Shown piece by piece: positions 34,996-45,490 of a DNA stretch of 64,000 nt. Source of the stretch: Schistosoma haematobium (taxonomy: Eukaryota > Platyhelminthes > Trematoda > Strigeidida > Schistosomatidae). Position 1 is the first letter of the stretch. Every line of letters begins with the position of its first letter. The translations under genes and the position numbers were made by a program. The stretch is from NCBI RefSeq assembly GCF_000699445.3, contig NC_067197.1, positions 10,298,152 to 10,362,151 of the forward strand, written 5' to 3'. The notes under the pieces are model-generated. The model was not told where the DNA came from and ran no database searches. It saw nothing but the letters and a program-made list of their open reading frames with translations.

Positions 34996-35270
34996 GTGAG
35001 GACGGTCCACGGGTGAACTCAAGGAACCTGTAAGAAGATGAGAAGGAGCCAAAGATAATCCATCCAGTCATATTTTAGAAGAATATTCTACAATCTCTAC
35101 GTGTAGCTTCCCGATTGGACAATGCTAATAACACCCTGTGTGAGGATTGGATAGCTATACTGATGCTTTCGTTCTTACTAAAAACTATGAATACCTGAAA
35201 ATTTTGTACTATAATTGACACTGTCAAGAATAATATCTCTTTCACTTGTCTTTAGTTTTCTTATTTGCGA
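34996..35270 (-). repeat. rep-2 copy 1 (275 bp)
   Basis: Inverted partner of 38302-38576. Both are 275 bp from GTGAGGACGGT to TTATTTGCGA, with about a dozen differences between them, so the copies are fairly recent. No coding content. The frame 38327-38533 in the partner is a shadow. Confidence 0.8.
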
Positions 35271-35887
35271 CTTAGAAGTGTTTTATTGTTCAAGTGCTCA
35301 ATTTACACGCGGTATATCAAGAATATAACAGCTATAAACTAAATGAACGCAATCCATTAACTTTTAATTAATACTCACTCTTTTGGTATGCCTCAAAACA
35401 TTAAATGAACTATAAAAATACCTATAAAATAGGATACTCTCCGAAATAAATACTCATTGTAATTAACTTCAGAGTAAATATGTAGATCAACATTCAATAT
35501 GACAATAATTGTGAAAAGAATTCTTTTCTAGAATTACTTCAAAGTAGATTGATTCATCATATTCGAAGTCAGCTGAACAAACTTTTGAATGTTAAACAAT
35601 TATTATGTCAGGGATGGAATTCATAAATAGTCCAGTTCTAATGAAAACAAGTGAAATTTATCTTAATCATTTTGGTATTATTTTCGAGTGTTTGCAAGAG
35701 TCAATTTATTAACAGTAGTAATTACGTATTACATACAATAAACTTCTATCTGATATGATGGAATTATTCAGAATCTAAATAGAATTGACTGATCAATCAG
35801 AAAGTTGTCAAATAATGACCAAATTCTTAACGTTTTGATAGATTTTGTACAAGGATATAAATAAATCTGAAATATATAAAATGATCT

Positions 35888-36240
35888 GGATCATGAGTCA
35901 GTTGAGCTAGACCACCATGGAAAATCTGGAAGCACTGGACGGCCGTTTCGTCTATTGTAGAGGATGTGTTGATCGATTTCGTGGATTATTTGAAGTAAGG
36001 CATTAACACCGTTGGATGCTGGCCGTCTCAGTAATCTAGTTGGTAGGCGCTCGTGCGTGAGGCTGATATGTTCTGGGTTCGAATCTCGCGAGGTGGGGTC
36101 GTGGATGCGCACTGCTATGGAGTCCCACAATAGGACGAGACGGCCATCCAGTGGTTCTAGGTTTTCCATAGTGCACTAACTTCGATTCACTCATGATTTC
36201 AACTATTAAAAATTACTATAATATTCACAAAAACCTCTTC
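35888..36240 (+). mobile_element. HHR-SINE A, inverted composite
   Basis: A minus-strand tail and half hammerhead (35888-35962) switch directly to a plus-strand copy (from about 35965) with TTCGTGGATTATTTG, head (CCGTCTCAGTAATCTAG), box B GGTTCGAATCTC, hammerhead and tail to CCTCTTCC. The long minus-strand frame 35891-36169 is a shadow. Confidence 0.8.
36105..36152 (+). ncRNA. Hammerhead motif, two core changes
   Basis: CTATGGA for CTGAGGA and GAGAC for GAAAC. Stem II GTCC/GGAC and stem I GCACTG/CAGTGG are kept. Predicted dead. Confidence 0.6.
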
Positions 36241-36765
36241 CAATATAAAAGATAACCATTATTTTCTGTTTAAATAGTTTCATGGAACTAAAAATAAAAA
36301 CGTCATCTCTGTAATAATTACCTTCCAAAGAGGTTATTATGAAAGTAGATACATGGACAGAACATTTATAACTCGACGTATTTCATATTAAATCTTCTTA
36401 AACGAAAGTGATTTGTTATGATATATCAGTAAAACAACAAAAATGTTACTTATTAAATATATAAGTTACGATTTTCAATTTGTAACTTACTCTGCACCTC
36501 TCTCATTGTGCAATCATTTAACTAGATTTAACGGTACTAAAACATTTTAGAGCTAATGATTTGCATTAATCTGTCTGTTAAGTAAAAGTCAATTAACGAT
36601 GTTTGATTAAGAAATGTTTGAGTAAACATTAGCTTAATATCATATCAAGTAGTCAGTCATAAACGCTTCTTAATATAACCATCAACATTTACATGTAGAT
36701 AAAATTTCGAACTTGTATTTACAGCTGCAAATTATCAGCTTATTAATATAGAAATTATCTTAGAG

Positions 36766-37215
36766 TGTCGGTTGCTATGCTAAGCATGCATAGCTTCTTC
36801 TAGTTTCTCGATAGACCAATTTATTCATTATACTTAAGTCACATTTTGACTGTTAATTATTCTCTTATTAATCCTGATTGCTTTTATATAATCGTATATG
36901 TGTTCATTTCTTATCCCACTCATCACATGTCTAACTTATTTTTATCTGACTGTAAATATCGATGCACGCTTGATTAAATCGAGTTGGCTCATACGCCATC
37001 TCCATTGCACGTCATTTTTGTTTTGCTTTACTTTCTGATCAATGGTTATACAAAATATACGTATTGAAGCTGTATTCTCGTATTTGACTTATTCAGTTCC
37101 GTTATTCACAAACGCAATTTACGTCAATAATTATATGCGAGGGTTAGCGATATGCATATTTCAATAATGATCAACATGCAATCCAAATGGAGTTAGATCT
37201 TGGGCCTGTAAAATC
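36766..37215 (+). mobile_element. LTR-like repeat LTR-2 (copy 4)
   Basis: TGTCGGTTGCTATGC start, CCAATTTATTCATT, TTTTATATAATCG TATA-like site, GACTTATTCAGTTCCGTTATTC and closing GGAGTTAGATCTTGGGCC. Nearly full length. Confidence 0.65.
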
Positions 37216-37309
37216 TATTATCTGAATGATATTGAGTTTAGATTACATTACTGAATTTATTGTGTTCAAAGAACTATTAATTTATCTCATCCATAAGTTT
37301 CCCACGTTT

Positions 37310-37615
37310 CCGTGAATTTTTGATTGAGATCATAAATCGAATGATGTTAGACCGCTATTGAAAACCTGCAAACGCCGGATGACCGTTTCGTCCTATTGTG
37401 GGACTTTTCAGCAGTGTTCATTCACTATCCCTTTCACGTGATTGGAACCCAGGGCATTCGGTCTTGCGCGCGAACACTAAACCTCTAGACCACTTAGCCA
37501 CCATCCAATGGTGTTAATGTTTAACTTCAACCAATCCACGAAATTGCGCGACCATCTTCCATTGTACTGAGGTAAATACCTGTCTCTACCCGACACGGAT
37601 TAGCTCCACTTGTCA
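37310..37615 (-). mobile_element. HHR-SINE A, minus-strand copy
   Basis: Carries the TTTTTGATTGAGATCATAAATCG tail variant also seen at 2140 and 40003. Antisense hammerhead 37370-37420 (stem I damaged), box B relic GATTGGAACCC, head with CTAGACCACTTAGCC, and 5' extension to TTAGCTCCACTTGTCAC. Confidence 0.75.
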
Positions 37616-38301
37616 CTTGGACAAGATACAAGTACTAAGTATTTTATATTTTAAAGCATGGTTTACTAATTTTTATTTGTAAGGAATAGAGCAAAAAGAT
37701 AGATATCATAAAAATTTTGTCTATACATTATATTCTACAAATTGAACTCATATCTACTACAGTCATAAGTATCCATGTTGAGTTACATATATTTTAAATC
37801 GTTTGTCGATATGTAGTCACATTAAAACTATTACAACAAATTCATGTCTTACTTCTTTATTGTTTACATTGTAGGCATTTCCTTAAAAAAAAATTAATGC
37901 AGATTCCTATTCTTAATCAGACAATAGCCATGTTTTTGGTATTAAACCTAAAAAAGATAATTATATAAGATCAAATCAGTCGACAATGTATCACGCTCCT
38001 ATTTTCCTGTCACGATTATGTAATCTTAAACATGTTTCCGTAAGCGACTGAAAAAGGTCTATGTATTAAATTTTTATTTTAGAACATAACACCATAGTTA
38101 ACCAAGTATTGCAAAATATGTATGTTTAAAGAGGCTGATAATAGATTTCCTTAAATATTAAACACGTTAAAAAACTTGCTTAATCATATCAAATATTGAT
38201 GTGAAAGATAAATAGTTCTTAATCATTTCATATCGTCTTTTTATGTGAACGAAAAGCATCATGATCATTGTGTCATAACTAGAGGTTATATTCTTAATAT
38301 A
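37616..38301. other. AT-rich DNA, nothing recognised
   Basis: No supported feature. Confidence 0.5.
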
Positions 38302-38576
38302 TCGCAAATAAGAAAACTGAAGACAAGTGAAAGAGATATTATTCTTGACAGTGTCAATTATAGTACAGAATTTTCAGGTATTCATAGTTTTTAGTAAGAA
38401 CGAAATCATCAGTATAGATATCCAATCCTCACACAGGGTGTTATTAGCATTGTCCAATCGGGAAGCTACACGTAGAGATTGTAGAATATTCTTCCAAAAT
38501 ATGATTGGATGGAATATCTTAGGCTCTTTCTGAGCTTCTTACAGGTTCCTTGAGTTCACCCGTGAACCGTCCTCAC
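38302..38576 (+). repeat. rep-2 copy 2 (275 bp)
   Basis: Inverted partner of 34996-35270; together they bracket about 3 kb. Confidence 0.8.
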
Positions 38577-38869
38577 TGTTAGTTTTTCTTTCTCAGTCTT
38601 CATTTATTCATTTAATAATTAAAAAGTAATATAGAAACATGAAACTGAAAAAGAGTGAGCTTAATAGTATGGTCCTTTTGCTAATTAGTGTTCTTATTAT
38701 GATATATACAGACGAAGGCTTAAATATGTCAAAATAAATATACCAAGATTGTTATATCCTAACGAAGATTAAATTATGGGTAACATCTGGGAACTATTTT
38801 TGAACTGTTATATATGTATTCATATTGTATAACTGTTAAGTAACTGGAATTTATGTAGTTGTATTCTTC

Positions 38870-39040
38870 TTATCATAAGGTTTATTTGTCCTATTGACTA
38901 TTTCAATAATGCAATGGGAAGATAAATTTTATTAGAATTATGTGACTTATTTACGCAATACATGTCGAACAATTTGATCACTTATATACTTGTAAAGACA
39001 TTTCTATATTAAAAATTAAAAGGTCGACTAGACAAGTTAA
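38870..39040 (-). mobile_element. Penelope-like 3' untranslated fragment
   Basis: On the minus strand, CTTGTCTAGTCGACC to CCCATTGCATTATTG matches 24820-24960 closely. No coding part is attached. Confidence 0.7.
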
Positions 39041-39184
39041 TGGTGTCTGATTTATTTAAACAGTATTTTCACTATACAATCAGAAAATTAAAAAAAAGCA
39101 CACAGCAGGGATAATTAGACCTTACACTAACAAAACTTGGTCCATGGGATTCGATCTGCACTAAAAAGGATATGACGTACATGA

Positions 39185-39432
39185 TATTGATCACTACCTA
39201 GTAATCAACCAACTGTAAATACATCTCAGTCCTACAGCAGGTCAGTTGTGGCCCGTATATCTCAGTAGTAACTTATCTGATTGTGATGCTAAGTGATAAG
39301 GGATCAAATTCGTCAGGGAGTGTCAGTTCCTTCAAGATTGCATCTTGTTGAGAAATGTCAAGTAGCATGAAACCTAGGTCCAGAGTTTCATGTTGACTAC
39401 CTCTAACCATCATCTTGCTAACAAATTATATT
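39185..39432 (+). mobile_element. HHR-SINE C, copy 2
   Basis: Colinear with 17770-18020: CAATCAACCAACTG-like start, GTGGCCCGTATATCTCAGTAG (box A area), GGGATCAAATTCGTCAGG (box B relic), hammerhead relic and CTCTAACCATCATCTTGCT end. Confidence 0.7.
39340..39390 (+). ncRNA. Hammerhead relic in SINE C
   Basis: TTGAGAA (39348-39354) replaces the core and stem II is poor. Even so, GAAAC (39369-39373), a perfectly self-complementary stem III ACCTAGGT (39372-39379) and triplet GTC remain. Confidence 0.55.
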
Positions 39433-40002
39433 AGTCGTTAGGTTATTAAAACTAATTCTTAAAGAATATGTATTTTAACTAGATAGTGAACAATTTAAAA
39501 ACGGGAATATATTTACAATGTATTACAATAAATGATCATCTTTTAAACTTGTTTTTTTTTTCTTTTTCATTACTTGTATAATACATGATGTCTTATAAAC
39601 TAGTTTTCGCTAATCGACTTCTGTTTGCTTATTTTTTGGGACGGTAAGAATAAAAACACTCCCAACATTCGAATTTGTCGTCATTGTATAATTTATAATT
39701 TATTTACATGCTATTCGGTACTGTGTGAACATGAAAGTGAAATAGCAACGTTCTATTATTACTATTATTATTATTATTATCCTATAATTGTACCAATGAT
39801 TTCACTATTCGACACATTTATTGATTATTCTTCATTTTAAAATCAATAAATGAACTATATTTACAGTGTTCCTATTCTGTATATTAAGTTGTCGGCAGTG
39901 AAAAACAATAAGACGAAATAGAATAGTATTTTCTCGTCAACTTTAGGCATTTTAATATAAAACTTATATAAAATGATAAGTAAATTTTATCAGTATAAGG
40001 TT

Positions 40003-40238
40003 GTGGAGATTGTTAAGTTTTTTTGATTAAGATCATTAATCGTTTGATATTAGACTACTATTGAAAATTTGAAAGTAGTGGACGGTTGTTTTGTCCTAGT
40101 ATGGGACTATACAATAGTGCTCATCCACGATCCCGTTTGTGGGATTCTAATACAGGACATTTGTTCTTGCCCGTGAACACTTAACTTTTAAATCAATGAG
40201 CCGGCTGGCATTCAACGGTGTTAATGTCTAACAAAAGT
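40003..40238 (-). mobile_element. HHR-SINE A, minus-strand copy
   Basis: Tail of the TCAGTATAAGGTTGTGGAGATTG type, antisense hammerhead (40075-40122, core altered), box B relic, head ending GAGCCGGCTGGCATTCAACG. Confidence 0.7.
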
Positions 40239-40794
40239 AAATCTGACTTTCGTATTCATGAAGCATATCCACTATCTCTTTCAACTTGGTTAACGTTAAG
40301 GCTATTTCTGAATGGGAATAATCTAATATAGTAATAAGCATCGTATCATATTTTATTCTAGTTTTTATTAATTTAAAATATCGATCAAGATGAAACTATT
40401 AAAAACTTATTTGATTGAAATTACTCAATAAATAGTTGAACTGGTCAGTTGATTTCTACTATTTCATGATCTTTAAGCAAAAATGACTCATAACTCCATA
40501 TAGATGTTAAAACCAATAATAAGAGAGATCACGAATCGCTTCATAAAATTAAAACTGAAACGAGATCTACTTTGTCTAACAAAAAATGTTACTGTTTTGA
40601 AACATAGTACCTGGAAACTTGAAAAAATCACGGTGATTTGGTAGCATAACTAAAGATCGGAAAATAAAGTCATATAATGATGAAATAAACGTCTTCATTA
40701 ATATGAAATAAACATTCGTTTATTTCAATCACAAAGTCCAGGATAACTTCGAACATTACATCTTGAAAAATTATTTGAGTACTAAGTACGAGTG

Positions 40795-41105
40795 TAGTGA
40801 ACAAGAACACGAGTGGGGACAACCGAATTTATTTGAACACGAAATTACAGAATATATTACTATAATCTGATAACCATGTAGTAAACAGTTAATTCTCAAA
40901 CTATCAGTCCATTGTCTCAAACCTCACTATTTCTTATGCAAATATCAGTCCATTGTCTCAGATTTCATTGTTCCTGTATTTTTATACTAACTGCTTTCCG
41001 TTCTCGTTCTCTTCTTCTCACTCTTCTACTGAAATACATTCTATTCCTGACTAACGTTACACTACTTATGTGTATATAATTAACGCACACCACACTAGTA
41101 TTTAA
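40795..41105 (+). repeat. rep-3 copy 3
   Basis: AGTGTAGTGAACAAGAACAC to CACACCACACTAG. Contains an internal direct duplication of about 45 bp (the CAGTCCATTGTCTCA motif at 40907 and 40947), also present in the minus-strand copy at 42.9-43.2 kb, so the duplication predates their spread. Confidence 0.7.
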
Positions 41106-41304
41106 TAAATAATTTTTCCGCCATCCGCCAGTTAACGATTATTAAAATCAAAAAAGAAAGTTCTCAATGTTAGTAGTTTTCTATGAAATGCAAATACACA
41201 TTCAACATCCTCTAATTTTGATTGGTTAAACATCGCACTCTTTCCTAAACATGTGAATTTCCGTTGATTGTAATGTATACCAAAATGTGATTTATCAGAT
41301 ACGT

Positions 41305-41400
41305 GGTTAATGATACTTATGTCAAAATACATAGGTAGTATGCAACGCCAATCAGAAGTAGAATGCATAACAGCAAAATGTGAAGATCGAGTTGGTTAAA
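41305..41400 (+). repeat. rep-4 copy 2
   Basis: Palindromic start (GATACTTATGT / ACATAGGTAGTAT) followed by CGCCAATCAGAAGTAGAATG, as at 22.9 kb. Confidence 0.6.
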
Positions 41401-41921
41401 TAGTTTTTAGCTGGAATAGAGAACATTTAATCGGGAGATAGATATTTTTCTGAAAAAGTTTTGCTCTGAGTTGGCTAATTTAAACAGTATGATTTTCGGT
41501 CACAAAAATCGCTCAAATGATTCTTAAATATGAACCGAATATTTTTATTCCCTATTTTATCAATGGTATTTAAGCAAGCTCCTTTCATTTATCATCTATA
41601 GTAATGGTTTCGAGATATAATACACACTTTGTTCATGTTTACTTGATGCTGTATAGAATAAATATCTAAAATGTACTACAGTATGATGGTAACTAGGTAC
41701 AATTTAATTCGGAAATTTCATAAAGTTAGCTTTTTTTACAATGGCGTCATTGATGATGTCTAGAATGATAATAAAAGTATTTTATTTCAGTCAAATGTCA
41801 TGAAAAATCCAACTCACTTTGAAACATTCTTTGAAAAAAAACTCAGTATTATTCATTGCTGTCCAGTTTATTCCGAAATAATTATGTAGTCATCATATAA
41901 ACTTTCCGAAATGGTTGTTTG

Positions 41922-41924
<3 letters not shown>

Positions 41925-41971
<47 letters not shown>
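41925..41971. repeat. (TA)n microsatellite
   Basis: About 47 bp of TA. Confidence 0.9.
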
Positions 41972-41972
<1 letters not shown>

Positions 41973-42159
41973 CCGCGCTAATAATTATGTTACAGTGGTT
42001 AGGTTTAATAAATGAGTTTCTTAACTTAATTTTTAACTGAAACATGAACTAACAAATGTTTCATTGAATGAATTATGATCTCACCAGAATCACTTCTTTA
42101 AGATCATGATTTTTGTGTTGGTTAACTATGTGAACAATGTAATATAAATAAAAAAGGTA

Positions 42160-42310
42160 CAATTTTTGTTGTTGTCAACCAACATTTTGTTTGTTTGAAT
42201 CTTCCCATTGATGTTCAGGACTATAATCGATCAAACTCTTATTCGCATATGTGTATACTGAGTGTATTGCTTCGATATAACCTTAATTCACAAGTATTAT
42301 ATACAAAGAT
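42160..42310 (-). mobile_element. HHR-SINE B tail fragment
   Basis: GAATCTTCCCATTGATGTTCAGGAC, GCATATGTGTATACTGAGTG and TTAATTCACAAGTATTATATACAAAGATG match the minus-strand tail at 23340-23460. It stops just before the hammerhead. Confidence 0.7.
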
Positions 42311-42869
42311 GAATATATATTTTTTTAAATTTTTCAATCTTTTTATTTGGCATATAAGATGAATAAAAACAAACTCTGGGAACTTTCATAAAGAATAAAT
42401 AGTCAATATGTGCCATATATTCTATTCATATTACAGATGACACTTTGATTAGAATACTGACTAAGAGATAAATTTATTCTTTTTTTTTCAAAACTTTCTT
42501 TATACCATCAGAATTATGCTAATTGAAAAAAAAGAGAACAGTAATAATAATAATAATAAGGAAAATCACATTAGGTTATAATCTATTGTCTATGACAAGT
42601 TCAATGACATAATAAGCACACAGTAACCGCATTGTCAGTTTAAAACTGTAATATTAACAACAATAACAAACAAAGAAAACATATTTAATACCGTGAGAAA
42701 ATGACAATTCTGAATTACATTATTATGAATTGTTTCAGTTTACTAATAGATTGAATAGCTAGAAATGTATTATTTTCTACGTTCTAATTATAACATATTT
42801 TACCATAAGGAATAAGTGGCGTTTTGCCCATTGACTAGACAAGTAGCTAGTTTTTAAAAAATGTCACAG

Positions 42870-43240
42870 TTATTTTGTTGTGGTTGTTATTGGTAGTTAA
42901 AAATGTTTTGACCATTCGATTCGTGTTAGCGATGTGGTGTGGATTACTTATATCTATACCGTATATAACGGTGGTCAGAGGTTTTAATTTCAGTAGAAGA
43001 TCGATAAGAAAAGAATGGGAACGTAAAGCAATTGGTATGAAAGTGAATGAACAATGAAATCTGAGACAATGGACTGATATTTGCGAAATGAACAGTGAGG
43101 TTTGAGACAATGGATTGACAGTTTGAGAATTAACTGTTTACCACATGGCTATCAGATTTTAGTAATATATTCTGTAATTTCGTGTTCAAATATATTCGTT
43201 TCTCCTCACTTGTGTTCTTTGTTCACTACAGCGACACTAA
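42870..43240 (-). repeat. rep-3 copy 4
   Basis: Reverse-strand counterpart of 40795-41105, with the same internal CAGTCCATTGTCTCA duplication. Frames 42847-43338 on both strands lie inside it and are not genes. Confidence 0.7.
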
Positions 43241-43804
43241 CTCATATCAGGATAAGAAATAATTTGAAGTTGCATTATAGTCACAGCAACGTAACTAATT
43301 ATGTCACATTATTGTCGGAATTTCGTGGTCTTTGTTGAATTATGTGTAAGGGCATAGCAAAGTGTCAAACAGTTTAACATTGTAACATAGCAACTGTTGA
43401 ATTGTATGCGATCATTTTTTGCTTTTCAAATGACTTCATCACATAAGTAAAATTAATTTCAAGGTTTTTGTCTGACGCTATTTGACAAAATTTGCAAATG
43501 TTGAAGGATGCGGCAATAATGGTTTTCCTTTATTACATATTATTCAATTTCAAACATACATGACTATCATCAATCACTTCTTAGGTGTTCTACAATCTAG
43601 GTATTTCCATATAAACATTTGAGTGCTGGAATAAAACCGTTGGTAAACATTTTTGTATTAATTATATCTAGTTTAAGGGTTCTCATATGATCATAAACAA
43701 TTAACAAAAATTCATGCATTTTAATAGAGTTAGTTAGTAATCTTAAAATTTTCTTCAACTTTACAACCAAGATCAAATATTACGTAATCTTGATATATTA
43801 TGAA
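43241..43804. other. AT-rich DNA, nothing recognised
   Basis: No supported feature. Confidence 0.5.
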
Positions 43805-44335
43805 TGAAAACATGTTAGACCACCATTGAAAATTTGAAAGCACTGAAAGGCTACTTCGTCCTAGTGTGGAACTCTTCAGTAGTGTACATCCACGATCCTA
43901 CACCAAGGACTCGAACCCAAGATTTTCGGTCTCACAAACTAACGCCTAACCTCTAGACCATTGAGCCGATCGGCATCCAACAATATTAATATCTAACTTC
44001 AATTAATCCATGATATTGCACGACCGTTTATCATAGTCTTCAATGAGTGACTATTTCACAACAGACACGGTTAAACTGCACTGCTTACGGGTTCTCACTA
44101 GAACGCAATAAAATCCATCTTGAAGCGAGTCACTAGTGAGCAAATGATAATTTTCAGTATAGGGTCGTGGAGATTGTTAAGTTTAACTTGTTATATATAA
44201 ACGATGTGCACTGCTGAGGAGTCCCATATTAAAAAGAAACGGCCTTCCAGTTCATCTAGCTTTTCAATAGTGATCTAACAATGTTCCATCCATGATATAT
44301 CAATTTAAACTCAACAATCTCCGTAACCCTATAGT
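43805..44335 (-). mobile_element. HHR-SINE A, inverted composite
   Basis: The minus-strand copy (43805-44140) has tail, antisense hammerhead (43840-43888), box B (GGACTCGAACCC), head and 5' extension to CTAGTGAGCAAATG. The junction and a TCAGTATAGGGTCGTGGAGATTG tail start follow, then a flip to a plus-strand hammerhead (44206-44252) and a tail ending CAATCTCCGTAACCCTATAG, the exact inverse of the opening motif. Confidence 0.8.
44206..44252 (+). ncRNA. Hammerhead motif, stem II lost
   Basis: CTGAGGA (44214-44220) and GAAAC are intact, but the 3' strand of stem II reads AAAA and stem III is imperfect. Predicted inactive. Confidence 0.6.
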
Positions 44336-44949
44336 GAACATTATATAATCGTTTTATTAACATTAAAAAAAACATTTTAACTACTTATTCATTCAGTTTC
44401 AGTTATTATTCGAACTATTACCATTTAATTCAGCATAACCAATTAAATTGGTTTATTGCACAAAATCGATTTAAAAACTCTTTATTAACTCGTTCTAAAC
44501 ATGAAGTATAAATATGTAATTATATTTCAAAATGCATTAATGCATCGTTAAAACCTTTCAAAAACGATTATATTTCATGATTATCCAAATGATCTATGTG
44601 TCTTCTTCTTCTTCTTCTCCATCTTGTTGCAGTTTTCTAATAATCCTGGAATTAGTTTCCGTATTATATTGGTTGATTAGATTTTCATAAGTACTTTAGT
44701 TGAGTTAATTTAAACAAGATATAATTATTCAAATGATAAGATTTTCTTTTGAGAAAGATTTGAAAATGAACCATATGCAAATATGTCTACGTATATATTG
44801 AATATATACATAATAAAATTATTTTAAAGAGGGTATTAGATTTAAGTACTAATGTGTATATATTTCAAAAATTGGATTCCAGTATATTATAGTGTATTAT
44901 TGGGTTTTATACCTAACTTAAAATGAAGTTACAGTAAAGATATAGGAAT

Positions 44950-45490
44950 TAATATCAGATGGGTTTTGTGGATATCATAGTAATTTCAATGGTTTAGATC
45001 ATGAGTCAATTAAAGCTAGATCGCCATGGAAAACCTGGAAGCACTAAACGGCAATTTCGTCCCATTGTAGGACGCCTCAGCAGTGCGCATCCATGACCTC
45101 GCTCCTTGCGAGATTCGAACCCAGGAACTACTGGTTTCGCCCGTGAGCACTTAACCACTAGACCATTGAGCCGGTCGGCATCCAACAGTGTTAATGTCTA
45201 ACTTCAACTAATCCCCGAAATTGAGCGACACATCCACAACTGTCTTCAGTGAGTTATTATCTCACAACAGACCTGGTTGAACTCCACTAGTCACTACTTC
45301 TCACTAGAACTTCAGGATATACCCTCTTTAAGCCAGTCACTAGTGAGCATATGTTTATTAATATCAGATGCGTTTTGCAGACGCGCGCTGCTGAGGAGTC
45401 CCCCAATAGGACGAAACGGCCGTCCAGTGCTTCCAGGTTTTCCATGGTGGTCTAGCTTCAACTGACTTATGATCTAAACCATTGAAAAAT
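44950..45490 (-). mobile_element. HHR-SINE A, inverted composite, well preserved
   Basis: The minus-strand copy (44950-45352) is full length, with box B GATTCGAACCCAGG and CTAGTGAGCATATG at the head end. The junction TTATTAATATCAGATGCG opens a second minus-strand tail that breaks after about 20 bp (45380) into a plus-strand hammerhead and tail (45383-45490). The tail variant CTAAACCATTGAAA at the right end is the inverse of TTTCAATGGTTTAG at the left end, a change not seen in other copies. Confidence 0.85.
45383..45430 (+). ncRNA. Hammerhead ribozyme, best candidate
   Basis: Type I layout with every invariant base present: stem I GCGCTG (45385-45390), core CTGAGGA (45391-45397), stem II GTCC/GGAC closed by a CCCAATA-like loop, GAAAC (45413-45417), self-complementary stem III ACGGCCGT (45416-45423), cleavage triplet GTC (45422-45424), and CAGTGC (45425-45430) closing stem I with one G-U pair. 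Cleavage would fall after C45424. Confidence 0.85.

Noticed and set aside
35891..36169. 92-codon minus-strand frame
   Set aside because: Falls entirely within an inverted SINE A composite.
40907..40975. CRISPR-like repeat from the CAGTCCATTGTCTCA duplication
   Set aside because: Only two units, no regular spacers, eukaryotic repeat context.
42847..43338. Frames on both strands as a small gene cluster
   Set aside because: The whole block is the reverse complement of rep-3 at 40.8 kb.
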